Shown: positions 36,775-45,314 of the stretch, piece after piece
How positions within the stretch are numbered: the stretch's first letter is position 1
How the letters are laid out: every line of letters starts with the position of its first letter
Assembly: GCF_018219455.1 (NCBI RefSeq)
Contig: NZ_CP056122.1
Span: forward strand, 3,100,001-3,164,000
Source: Moritella sp. 5
GTDB lineage: Bacteria; Pseudomonadota; Gammaproteobacteria; Enterobacterales; Moritellaceae
Direction of reading: 5' to 3'
DNA: 64,000 bases
Translations under genes and position numbers: made by a program
Notes under the pieces: generated by a model
What the model saw: the letters and a program-made list of their open reading frames with translations, nothing else
Told to the model about the DNA's origin: nothing
The model's database searches: none

Positions 36775-37695
36775 CTATCCGTTCACTGCTTTTATCCCTT
36801 TCAACTGCTGAAATGAACTTTCTTTCGCATCTTTTAAAAACTCAACCATATATGGCATTTCAAGTTGTTCAATACGAATAGCCGCATATAGGGTTGTCCA
36901 ACAACTGTCTTCGCCCAGTGGTTTTGCTAAAATATAATCTTTCTCTAAATACTCTGTTAACGCCCAATTTGGCAACGCTGCAACACCGCGCCCACTCGCC
37001 ACCAGCTGTAACATCATGATGGTTAATTCCGCATGTCGAATGGCATGAGGGGAAACACCTGCAGGGTCTAAAAATAAATTAAAAATATCTAATCGTTCCT
37101 GCTCTACAGGGTACGTGATCAACGTTTCATCACTCAAATCCTCTGGATCTATATACGCTTTATCTGCTAAAGCATGATGGCGACTGACCGCAAGCATCGG
37201 CTGATAGCTAAACAGCGGTTCGTAATGAATACCGGATAATATTTGTGGATCAGAGGTCACCACTAAATCTACGTCCCCCCGCTTTAACGCTGGTAAAGGC
37301 GCAAAGCTAAAGCCCGAGGTTAAATCAAGCTCGACTTCAGGCCACTGGTCACGGAACACATCAATCGCCGGCATTAACCACTGAAAGCAACTGTGACATT
37401 CGATTGCCATGTGTAAACGCCCTGCATTACCCGATAATAAACGGCTAATATCGCGCTCAGTATTCGCAAACATAGGTAATACTGATTTAGCAAGTTTAAG
37501 CACCCTCTCCCCTGCTACCGTAAAGCGTAGCGGTCTTGTTTTTCGAATAAATAACGCCGTATTTAAACGATCTTCAAGATCTTTTATCTGATGTGATAAC
37601 GCTGATTGCGTCATATAGAGGCTTTCAGATGCTTCGACTAATGAACCTGTCTTTTCTAATGCAATTATAGTTTTCAAATGCTTAACTTCGAGCAT
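36775..37695 (-). CDS. metR: LysR-family methionine regulator MetR
   Basis: A 306-residue LysR protein: winged helix (MLEVKHLKTIIALEKTGSLV, LYMTQSALSHQIKDLEDRLN) and an effector domain that in MetR binds homocysteine. It is divergent from metE, with 215 bases between, the classical MetR arrangement; MetR activates metE when homocysteine is present and represses itself. A MetR-type box lies in the shared promoter. The family-typical MAIECHSCFQWLMPA (about 95-110) supports the call. E. coli MetR has 317 residues. Confidence 0.92.
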   Translation of the reverse strand: MLEVKHLKTIIALEKTGSLVEASESLYMTQSALSHQIKDLEDRLNTALFIRKTRPLRFTVAGERVLKLAKSVLPMFANTERDISRLLSGNAGRLHMAIECHSCFQWLMPAIDVFRDQWPEVELDLTSGFSFAPLPALKRGDVDLVVTSDPQILSGIHYEPLFSYQPMLAVSRHHALADKAYIDPEDLSDETLITYPVEQERLDIFNLFLDPAGVSPHAIRHAELTIMMLQLVASGRGVAALPNWALTEYLEKDYILAKPLGEDSCWTTLYAAIRIEQLEMPYMVEFLKDAKESSFQQLKGIKAVNG

Positions 37696-37774
37696 CGTTA
37701 ATTCCCTTTTAAACGGATAGCTAAATTCAGCATAATGCCAACATCAATTAATTTCAACTTAATCAGTAAAAATA

Positions 37775-37787
37775 TGAATTTGATTCA
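37775..37787. promoter_or_regulatory. MetR box
   Basis: TGAATTTGATTCA matches the MetR consensus TGAANNNNNTTCA exactly and lies in the divergent metR-metE promoter region, 124 bases before the metE ATG. Confidence 0.75.
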
Positions 37788-37910
37788 TGTGAGATAATGT
37801 TCAATACTTTAGCCATCTAAACAGCTAAGCGTCTATACATTAAATTTACCGTTTTAATTTAAAATTTAAGACTCAAGCAAACAAATACATCTAAGAAAAT
37901 GGAGTTAAAG

Positions 37911-40193
37911 ATGGCTAAATCACACATATTAGGTTTCCCCCGTATCGGTGCAGACCGCGAATTAAAAAAAGCAATTGAGTCATATTGGAAAAATGACATC
38001 ACCAAAGTTGAGCTAGAAACCGTTGGTAAACAACTCCGCGCTAAACATTGGCAACAGCAAATTGATGCGGGTTTAGACTTCATCACTGTGGGTGACTTTG
38101 CTTGGTACGACCAAGTATTGGCATTGTCAGCGACGTTAGGTGTTATCCCAGAGCGTCATCAAGAAGAAACGATCACCCTTGATACACTGTTTAATATGGC
38201 GCGAGGTTCTAGCCCTTGCTGTGGTCAACAAGCTGCGGCATGTGAAATGACGAAATGGTTTGATACTAATTATCACTACCTTGTTCCAGAACTAAACGAA
38301 GACCAAAATTTCGCATTAAGCTACAACCAACTTGTTGAAGAGATCCAAGAAGCAAAAGCACTTGGCTTCCCAATTAAAGCCAATTTGCTAGGTCCGGTAA
38401 GCTACCTCTGGTTAAGTAAAACCAACAGTGATTTTGATAAACTGGCATTACTACCTCAACTTGTTGAAACGTATAAGCAACTACTTGCTAACATAGCAAC
38501 TGAAGGTGTTGAATGGCTGCAAATTGAAGAACCTATTCTCGTTCAAGATCTAACAAGCGAATGGCAACAGGCATTGACAACCAGTTACACTGAATTAGCG
38601 AAAGGTAGCAACAAACTACTACTCACCAGTTATTTTGGTGCGCTAGGTGACAATGCTGAGTTAGCATTCTCATTACCTGTTGATGGCTTCCACATTGATT
38701 TATCTCGTGCGCCACAGCAATTAGAGTCGGCATTAGCATTACTCCCTGATAACGCTATTTTATCTGCTGGTATTGTTAATGGCCGTAATATTTGGCGTAA
38801 CGATCTTGCACAATCAATCAGCGCATTACAGCAAGCTAAAGCACAGTTAGGTGAGCGTTTATGGATTGCATCTTCATGCTCATTACAACATAGCCCCGTT
38901 GACCTAGATAATGAAACTAAACTCGATTCAGAGCTAAAATCTTGGTTAGCCTATGCGACCCAGAAATTGACGGAAATTAGCACGATCAATGCGCTTTTAA
39001 GCGGTGACAGTGCTGATAAATTAATAGCACAACTCACTGAATCAACAGCGGTAGTGTCATCTCGAGCTACATCATCTCGCATTCATAACGCCGCCGTTAA
39101 AGCACGTGTTGCAGCAATTACCGACCAGGATGCACAACGTCATAGTCAATTTACGCAACGCATAGTAAGCCAACAGCAAGAATTGAATTTACCATTATTT
39201 CCAACGACAACGATTGGTTCATTCCCACAAACCAGCGATATTCGTCAGACGCGTAATCAATTTAAACAAAATGTGATCAGCCAAGACCAATACATCACCA
39301 AGATGCAAGCAGAGATCAAAGATGTCGTAAAACGCCAAGAAGCACTCGGGCTAGATGTACTTGTACACGGTGAACCAGAGCGTAATGACATGGTTGAATA
39401 TTTTGGTGAATTACTCGATGGTTTCGCATTCTCAAAAAATGGTTGGGTACAAAGTTATGGTACACGTTGCGTTAAACCACCAATCATCTTTGGCGACATC
39501 TCACGCCCAGCCCCAATGACAGTAGCTTGGAGCCAATATGCACAAGCGCAAACCAACAAGCTAATGAAAGGCATGTTGACAGGCCCAGTGACGATTTTAT
39601 GCTGGTCATTTACCCGTGATGATATCAGTCGTGAAGAACAAACTAATCAAATCGCACTGGCTATTCGTGATGAAGTGGTTGATTTAGAAAAGGCTGGTAT
39701 TAAAGTAATTCAAATTGATGAGCCTGCGCTGCGTGAAGGACTTCCACTGCGTCACAGTGAACAACAAGCGTATTTAGATTGGTCGACTAAAGCTTTCCGT
39801 ATCAGTGCATCAGGTGTAAGAGACAATACTCAGATCCATACACACATGTGTTACTGTGAATTTAATGACATTATGCCGTCAATTGCCGCATTAGATGCGG
39901 ATGTGATCACGATTGAAACGTCACGCTCTAACATGGAACTACTATCTGCCTTTACTGATTTTAGTTACCCAAATGATATTGGTCCGGGGGTTTATGATAT
40001 TCACTCTCCAAACGTACCAAGTGTTGAATGGATGACACAGTTAATCACCAATGCCAGTGAATACATTGATGTGGCACGCTTATGGGTTAACCCTGATTGC
40101 GGTCTTAAAACACGTGGCTGGAAAGAAACAGAAGCAGCATTGAAGAACATGGTGACAGCAGCGCATAACTTACGCGATACATTCTCTAACTAA
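37911..40193 (+). CDS. metE: Cobalamin-independent methionine synthase MetE
   Basis: A 760-residue enzyme that transfers the methyl group of 5-methyltetrahydropteroyl-triglutamate to homocysteine. Start MAKSHILGFPRIGADRELK is typical; ATG 37911 has GGAG 7 bases upstream, better than ATG 37899. Two barrels: the N-terminal one (about 1-370) and the catalytic C-terminal one. Zinc ligands are visible as His and Cys in HTHMCYCEF (about 643-651) and Cys in NPDCGLKTR (about 728). FPTTTIGSFPQTSDIR opens the catalytic half. Regulated by the neighbouring MetR. E. coli MetE has 753 residues. Confidence 0.96.
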   Translation: MAKSHILGFPRIGADRELKKAIESYWKNDITKVELETVGKQLRAKHWQQQIDAGLDFITVGDFAWYDQVLALSATLGVIPERHQEETITLDTLFNMARGSSPCCGQQAAACEMTKWFDTNYHYLVPELNEDQNFALSYNQLVEEIQEAKALGFPIKANLLGPVSYLWLSKTNSDFDKLALLPQLVETYKQLLANIATEGVEWLQIEEPILVQDLTSEWQQALTTSYTELAKGSNKLLLTSYFGALGDNAELAFSLPVDGFHIDLSRAPQQLESALALLPDNAILSAGIVNGRNIWRNDLAQSISALQQAKAQLGERLWIASSCSLQHSPVDLDNETKLDSELKSWLAYATQKLTEISTINALLSGDSADKLIAQLTESTAVVSSRATSSRIHNAAVKARVAAITDQDAQRHSQFTQRIVSQQQELNLPLFPTTTIGSFPQTSDIRQTRNQFKQNVISQDQYITKMQAEIKDVVKRQEALGLDVLVHGEPERNDMVEYFGELLDGFAFSKNGWVQSYGTRCVKPPIIFGDISRPAPMTVAWSQYAQAQTNKLMKGMLTGPVTILCWSFTRDDISREEQTNQIALAIRDEVVDLEKAGIKVIQIDEPALREGLPLRHSEQQAYLDWSTKAFRISASGVRDNTQIHTHMCYCEFNDIMPSIAALDADVITIETSRSNMELLSAFTDFSYPNDIGPGVYDIHSPNVPSVEWMTQLITNASEYIDVARLWVNPDCGLKTRGWKETEAALKNMVTAAHNLRDTFSN

Positions 40194-40216
40194 GCTAATA
40201 TCTATTTTCTTACTAA

Positions 40217-40246
40217 AAAGGAGAGCAAGCGCTCTCCTTTTTTCGT
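40217..40246. terminator. Terminator after metE, shared with the Dabb gene
   Basis: AAAGGAGAGC (40217-40226) pairs with GCTCTCCTTT (40231-40240) around AAGC, then T-run; also usable by the leftward Dabb transcript. Confidence 0.88.
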
Positions 40247-40267
40247 CTATTTTGTATAAATTAGGTA

Positions 40268-40567
40268 TTAATAATCTACAGCTGCACGCTGGCTAGTGAT
40301 GCTTTTCATCATAGGTAACACAGCTTGATGTGCTGGGTGATCTTGATATACATCTAACGTTTCACGAGAATCGAGATCAGCAATTAATACTAAATCGTAA
40401 GAGCCTGCACCTTGCAGACAATCAATACCAACTTCCAAACGTTGTAACCCTGGAATCTGACCATTAAGCGCTTCAAGAGCTTCTTTCGCTAATTTAGCAT
40501 TTGTGATTTTATCATTACCATTGGCCGTGTCGTGTAAAGTCCACATCACAATATGTTTGAACGCCAT
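40268..40567 (-). CDS. Dabb-family (stress-responsive A/B barrel) protein
   Basis: A 99-residue protein with the Dabb (dimeric alpha/beta barrel) pattern: FKHIVMWTLHD at the start, ALEALNGQIPGLQRLEVGID in the middle, SYDLVLIADLDSRETLDVYQ and HPAHQAVLPMM at the end. Members are small cytoplasmic dimers, some stress-induced, others cyclases; most are uncharacterised. ATG 40567 (MAFKHIVMW) is chosen because the fold begins there; an upstream Met at 40603 would add 12 residues. Converges with metE. Confidence 0.8.
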   Translation of the reverse strand: MAFKHIVMWTLHDTANGNDKITNAKLAKEALEALNGQIPGLQRLEVGIDCLQGAGSYDLVLIADLDSRETLDVYQDHPAHQAVLPMMKSITSQRAAVDY

Positions 40568-40783
40568 GATTGTTCCATCCTTTTTAACAAACGAATAATT
40601 CACCCAAGCAACTTGGGAATTTGAAGAAGTGAAAGTATAACTTTAAATGTCATATTTAGGTGGATGAATATCAATATTTCACAAAGATGTCATATGAGTA
40701 TCACAAATGTGCATTACAACTACCCTATATTTATCAATATACACACATGCGTATTCATAAAAACAATAAAATAAGTGAATCAA

Positions 40784-42523
40784 ATGAAAAAGACTCTGAT
40801 AAGCACAACCATCGCCCTTGCACTAACGACAGCCATAACAGCTTGTATAGCAAAACCAAAGGACATCTCGATACAAACACCACGGCAACCCGCACAATCC
40901 CCCCTTACGGTAACAATGCTTGCACGTTATGAATCAGGTCAATATGGTGTTAGTGCAGCAGAGATCTTAGATTATCATGCACAAAGTAAATCTATTTTTG
41001 TGGTTAACGCTAAAAGTGGTCAAGTTGATATTCTCGATGCCAGTATAATTAGTACCATAAAAAATACCGCTAATAACACGACAAAAACCACTATTGACCC
41101 ATTAACACTTAATAATTTAACTAAAAAATCCACGTTAAACCTCGCTTCAGATCTAAATCTAACACGCCTAGGTTCTGTGAACAGCGTTGCTATTTATGAT
41201 AATTTACTTGCTGTTGCGATCGAGCGTGGTGACGACAAAGGAAATTCAGTGCAAGACCGTGGATTCATTGGTTTCTATAGTCTAGACAACACAGGAAAAG
41301 CGACTTATTTACGCGCTGTCGAAGTCGGTTACCTACCCGATAATGTTGTTTTCACCCATGACGGCAATAAAGTGATTGTAGCCAACGAAGGTGAACCGAG
41401 TAATGATTATACCGTCGATCCTGAAGGCTCAATTTCCATCATCAACATCAATAACAATGTGCCAGTAAAGCAAGCAATTAATATCAATTTTAACGACTTT
41501 GATACACAGTCAGCACGTCATCATGAATTACCAAAAGGTGTGAAGGTAAACGGTCCAAAATCATCCGTTAGCCAAGACCTTGAACCTGAATATATCGCCA
41601 TATCTCACGATAACTCGCAAGCATTTGTATCATTACAAGAAAATAATGCAATTGCAGTGATTGACCTCAAGTCACAACGCGTTGAGCGTATTATTGATTT
41701 AGGCAGCAAAGATTATGGTCTAGCGAAAAACGCTATCGATGCTAGTGATAAAGATGGAGAAATAAATATCCAATCTTACCCTGGTGTGTATGGTCTTTAC
41801 CAGCCTGATACAATCGCTAGCTACAGTATTGAAGGCGCTGATTTCATCGTCACAGCCAACGAAGGTGATGCGCGTGATTACGCAGGGTTCTCAGAAGAAA
41901 CCCGCGCAGGTAAATTAACACTTGATAAAAACCACCCTCAATTTGATGCAATCCAAGATAAAAAACAGTTAGGACGACTCAAAGTAACAACCAGTATTGG
42001 TGATACCGATAATGACGGAGACATAGATAAGATCTACAGCTACGGTTCACGATCTTTCTCTATTTGGGATGCACAAGGCAAACAAGTATTTGACAGCGGC
42101 AATGACTTTGAACGTATTACTGCTGACCGCTTAGGCATCAACTTTAATAACCATAACAGCAAAAACAAAGGCGATAGCCGCAGTGATGATAAAGGCGCAG
42201 AACCTGAGGCATTAGCGCTTGGTAGCATTGACGGGCGTCAATATGCCTTTGTTGGTTTAGAACGTACATCCGGTTTTATGATTTATGATATTACCGAGCC
42301 ACAGCAAGCTTATTTCGTCGATTACATTATTAACCGTAACTTCACACCTCAATTTGAAATTGAAAACGGCGTGGTAACAAAGGGGGATCCTCGTGCTGCT
42401 GGTGATTTGGGGCCTGAAGGGATGAAGTTTATTGCAGGGAGCAAGAGTCCAAATGGTAAACCCTTATTACTCGTCGCAAATGAAATAAGCGGAACAACCG
42501 TTGTATACCAACTGAAAAAATAA
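40784..42523 (+). CDS. Choice-of-anchor I family lipoprotein (beta-propeller)
   Basis: A 579-residue exported protein. The signal MKKTLISTTIALALTTAITAC ends in a lipobox. The rest is a beta-propeller-like repeat protein: SIFVVNAKSGQVDILDA, RGFIGFYSLD, VIVANEGEPSNDYTVDPEGS, FIVTANEGDARDYAGFSEE, ADRLGINFNNHN, KGAEPEALALGSIDGRQYAF and LGPEGMKFIA, all typical of the choice-of-anchor I family, often labelled alkaline phosphatase-like. The acidic loops probably bind calcium. The anchor seen in some relatives is replaced here by the N-terminal lipid. ATG 40784 is chosen over GTG 40775 although its Shine-Dalgarno is weak. Confidence 0.78.
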   Translation: MKKTLISTTIALALTTAITACIAKPKDISIQTPRQPAQSPLTVTMLARYESGQYGVSAAEILDYHAQSKSIFVVNAKSGQVDILDASIISTIKNTANNTTKTTIDPLTLNNLTKKSTLNLASDLNLTRLGSVNSVAIYDNLLAVAIERGDDKGNSVQDRGFIGFYSLDNTGKATYLRAVEVGYLPDNVVFTHDGNKVIVANEGEPSNDYTVDPEGSISIININNNVPVKQAININFNDFDTQSARHHELPKGVKVNGPKSSVSQDLEPEYIAISHDNSQAFVSLQENNAIAVIDLKSQRVERIIDLGSKDYGLAKNAIDASDKDGEINIQSYPGVYGLYQPDTIASYSIEGADFIVTANEGDARDYAGFSEETRAGKLTLDKNHPQFDAIQDKKQLGRLKVTTSIGDTDNDGDIDKIYSYGSRSFSIWDAQGKQVFDSGNDFERITADRLGINFNNHNSKNKGDSRSDDKGAEPEALALGSIDGRQYAFVGLERTSGFMIYDITEPQQAYFVDYIINRNFTPQFEIENGVVTKGDPRAAGDLGPEGMKFIAGSKSPNGKPLLLVANEISGTTVVYQLKK

Positions 42524-42616
42524 TCCCTCTGGAATGTGATTTCTAAATAAAACCAATATGATTAACTCAGTTGGAACAAACCTTAACCTAAAATACTTTC
42601 ACTAGGAGTGATTACA

Positions 42617-43030
42617 ATGGCTAACTTACTAAACCAAGTAGAAACTATCTACAATGTCGCAAAAGAAACAGCAAAAACATCTATCACTGCAGGTTTTGGT
42701 GTTTACGGCACAATCATTGATGAAGCAGCAAAGTCATCAGATAAAGCAACTCAACTATTTGAATCTTTAGTTGAACGTGGTGCTCAAGTTGAACCACAAA
42801 TTAAAGAGCAAGTGTCTGCGATTTTTAGCAAAAAAATCTCTTTAGAATCAATTGAAACTAAAGCACAAAGCATTACTGGTCGCTTTACTGGTGTTCAAGG
42901 TCAAAAGCTGAATGAAGTAGAAAGCAAAATCGACATACTTGCTCAAATGATCGGCGAATTAAAAACTGAACCAGCAAAAGTACAAAAAGTGGTTAAAACT
43001 GCAGCTTCAAAAGCAACTGCTGAAGCTTAA
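42617..43030 (+). CDS. Phasin-like amphipathic helical protein
   Basis: A 137-residue protein, nearly all helix: ANLLNQVETIYNVAKETAKT, KSSDKATQLFESLVERGAQV, LNEVESKIDILAQMIGELKT, with an Ala/Lys-rich end (VKTAASKATAEA). The composition and the pattern of an N-terminal hydrophobic helix (AGFGVYGTIIDEA) followed by coiled-coil are those of phasins, which coat polyhydroxyalkanoate granules. No PHA synthase is in the window. AGGAG lies 8 bases before ATG 42617. A general amphipathic-helix protein is the alternative. Confidence 0.6.
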   Translation: MANLLNQVETIYNVAKETAKTSITAGFGVYGTIIDEAAKSSDKATQLFESLVERGAQVEPQIKEQVSAIFSKKISLESIETKAQSITGRFTGVQGQKLNEVESKIDILAQMIGELKTEPAKVQKVVKTAASKATAEA

Positions 43031-43057
43031 TTAAGCTTTGATAACTTAATGGTTAGG

Positions 43058-43080
43058 GGGAGGCCTTCTCCTCCCTTTTT
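43058..43080 (+). terminator. Terminator of the phasin-like gene
   Basis: GGGAGG (43058-43063) pairs with CCTCCC (43070-43075) around CCTTCT, followed by TTTTT. Confidence 0.8.
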
Positions 43081-43320
43081 CATTCTGATTTTCCATCCCA
43101 ATTCTCTTCATGTTCATCTTATCCATTGATTTAGTTTAATTTAATCATACTTTCCATTTAGATATAGTCATAATTCTGCACGATGCCGTTTAGTACATAC
43201 TCTCAACATCTGCATTAAAATTACCCTAAAAGTGTTTGCCATTTGTATTTGCACTTTACGACGTAAAAACTACTATTAAGTAATATCAACGCAATGTACA
43301 TCATCCCCTAAGGATAACGA

Positions 43321-43818
43321 ATGAGCCAAGTTAGCTTAACTTACAACCCAGTTGAAGATCGCATGTTACTCATCGTTTCTAATAATATAAATCATCCTCA
43401 GTGGTGGCTCACTCGTCACATGTGCAAAAAATTATTAGAAATGCTAAATGCTGAGTTAACGCTGCAATATGAGCTAGATAAAATTCAATCTTTATACAAA
43501 GAAAACAAAACGATCCAAGAAGCGTCTTTCGCAGATAAACATCAGCAAGCATTACATGATGCTGCTGGGCGAACCGAAATACAGAAAAAATCGACACCGG
43601 CAAAACCCGACGCGCTGCTAACTACACGAATCTCGTTAGATAAAAAACCTGATAATCTTGTCGCCTTATATATTTATTCTCGAGAAAGCCATGGTATCTG
43701 TCTTGACCTCGATAATAACGGCTTACATATATTTTTAGATATGATGATAAAAGTAGCGGTCAAAGGAGAATGGGGATTAAAACAAGCGAGATCTATAGAA
43801 AATAAATTGATTGAATGA
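43321..43818 (+). CDS. Hypothetical protein, 165 residues
   Basis: No function recognised. The N-terminus (VSLTYNPVEDRMLLIVSNN, then WWLTRHMCKKLLEML) resembles a widespread group of uncharacterised gammaproteobacterial proteins with an E-D-R-x-L-L strand and a W-L-T-R helix. A charged middle (about 60-95) is probably flexible; the end (VALYIYSRESHGICLDLDNN, GLHIFLDMMIKVA) looks folded. No signal peptide. It is a single gene between the phasin-like gene and yejK. Confidence 0.6.
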   Translation: MSQVSLTYNPVEDRMLLIVSNNINHPQWWLTRHMCKKLLEMLNAELTLQYELDKIQSLYKENKTIQEASFADKHQQALHDAAGRTEIQKKSTPAKPDALLTTRISLDKKPDNLVALYIYSRESHGICLDLDNNGLHIFLDMMIKVAVKGEWGLKQARSIENKLIE

Positions 43819-43885
43819 GACTTAAACAAATGATGATAATCGTCATTACCATCATCTGTATTTACAACAAATAACGAGTTAAATA

Positions 43886-44920
43886 CTATTCGTTATCATC
43901 AACAGAGCTACCACGACGTATAAGCTGCTCACGCAAATTAGGCGGAATACCAACAATTGTTAACGTATCAGTTTGTGCATCATAAGTAATGCGTTCACCC
44001 ATCAATTTTTGATCAAAACTAACACTAAGACCACCGCCCTGTCCGACATATTTAGTCAACTTCCGTACTGCACCGCGATCTGCTGGGAAACTATCTTCAA
44101 GTTCATAAGCTTCTGACGCATACTGATAGAAGTCACGTGATGTCACATCCGCTAAATGATCGGATAGATCTTTAACTTCAATCTCGTTCCCTTCTTTAAT
44201 TTGTTCATTACAGTACTGCGCGACTTGCTCACGTGCTTGTATCGATTCACTAGCATCTAGCTCAGCTACATGACAAAACTCATCAACAGCACGCATTAAG
44301 CCTGCATTTTGTATTTTTGCATCCATTCCTTCTGTACAACCAAGAAAATCTAAGAAAAAATCTGACACTTTACGTCCGGCACGACCTTTAATAAAGGATA
44401 AATAACGTTTCGAATCGCTATTTTGTCGCCACTCAGTCAAATCAATTTTAGCTGCAAGTTGTACTTTAGACAGCTCAAGATAATGCGTATTGCTGAGATC
44501 AAGTTGTTCAGTGACCATTACGCTGTCTTTATTTTCCAATAACGCAACGATAAGGTAGTCAGATGCCATCCAATTATAATGAACAAAAGACAGAATACCT
44601 TGTGTCCCAAAGTCATATTTTAGTAGCTCACCCACCAACAAATTTGATGATGCGCTTGAAAAATCAACAAAATTACTTTCTTCATCGACGAATTTACGCA
44701 ATTCGACTTCAAAAGGTAGACGGCTATTGTCCGCTTCTGCGCATTTAAAATAACCAAAACCTTTCGCTGGTTTAGCGTTGTAAATTCGATGTAATTCGCT
44801 TGCAAGCTCTTCAACCGGCTGTGAATTAACCAATTCCTCACTGCGAGGGTAACATTTCAGCTCACCTTCTGTATTGAAGGCTAACGAATGTAGAATAATG
44901 TTATTTAATTTTAGCTGCAT
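43886..44920 (-). CDS. yejK: Nucleoid-associated protein YejK (NdpA)
   Basis: A 344-residue member of the NdpA/YejK family, DNA-associated proteins of uncertain exact role. Seen: LNNIILHSLAFNTEGEL (start), FLDFLGCTEGMDAKIQNAGL (about 188-207) and GGLSVSFDQKLMGERITYDA (about 296-315), ending in NLREQLIRRGSS. Divergent from yejL, as in E. coli and Vibrio. Confidence 0.92.
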   Translation of the reverse strand: MQLKLNNIILHSLAFNTEGELKCYPRSEELVNSQPVEELASELHRIYNAKPAKGFGYFKCAEADNSRLPFEVELRKFVDEESNFVDFSSASSNLLVGELLKYDFGTQGILSFVHYNWMASDYLIVALLENKDSVMVTEQLDLSNTHYLELSKVQLAAKIDLTEWRQNSDSKRYLSFIKGRAGRKVSDFFLDFLGCTEGMDAKIQNAGLMRAVDEFCHVAELDASESIQAREQVAQYCNEQIKEGNEIEVKDLSDHLADVTSRDFYQYASEAYELEDSFPADRGAVRKLTKYVGQGGGLSVSFDQKLMGERITYDAQTDTLTIVGIPPNLREQLIRRGSSVDDNE

Positions 44921-45000
44921 ATATTTAAAGTATTAGAGTTAATGAATTCTGTGAGGTATTATAATCATCTTTGCCCATTCATACATTAAAAGATTAAATT

Positions 45001-45231
45001 ATGCCTATAGTTTCTAAATACAAAAGTGATAAAGTTGAAAAAGTTATTGATGAAGTTATTGATGTACTAGAAAAACACGACGCGCCGCTAGACCTTGGTT
45101 TAATGGTACTTGGTAATGCAGCTGCAAATATCATCAATGCTTCTTTATCACCAAAACAGCGCCAAGCGGTTGCTGAAAAATTTGCTAAAGCACTTGTTGC
45201 ATCAGTAAAGAGTAAAGATACATCACATTAA
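45001..45231 (+). CDS. yejL: YejL family protein (DUF1414)
   Basis: A 76-residue protein of the YejL/DUF1414 family: MPIVSKYKSDKVEKVIDEV, HDAPLDLGLMVLGNAAANII and LSPKQRQAVAEKFAKAL. It is all helical and of unknown function. It lies 83 bases before yejM in the same direction, the conserved order yejK/yejL-yejM; the two are probably one operon. Confidence 0.9.
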   Translation: MPIVSKYKSDKVEKVIDEVIDVLEKHDAPLDLGLMVLGNAAANIINASLSPKQRQAVAEKFAKALVASVKSKDTSH

Positions 45232-45314
45232 TTAAAATGATAGGCAAGGATGCCTTGTCATTTATTATTCGCCATTACATTATAAAAATACTATATGAGA
45301 CAGCAGCTTAACTT

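Noticed and set aside
40660-40932. Rightward 90-codon frame overlapping the start of the choice-of-anchor I gene
   Set aside because: Low-complexity composition (many His, Lys, Thr), no ribosome site, and overlaps the signal peptide of a well-supported gene.
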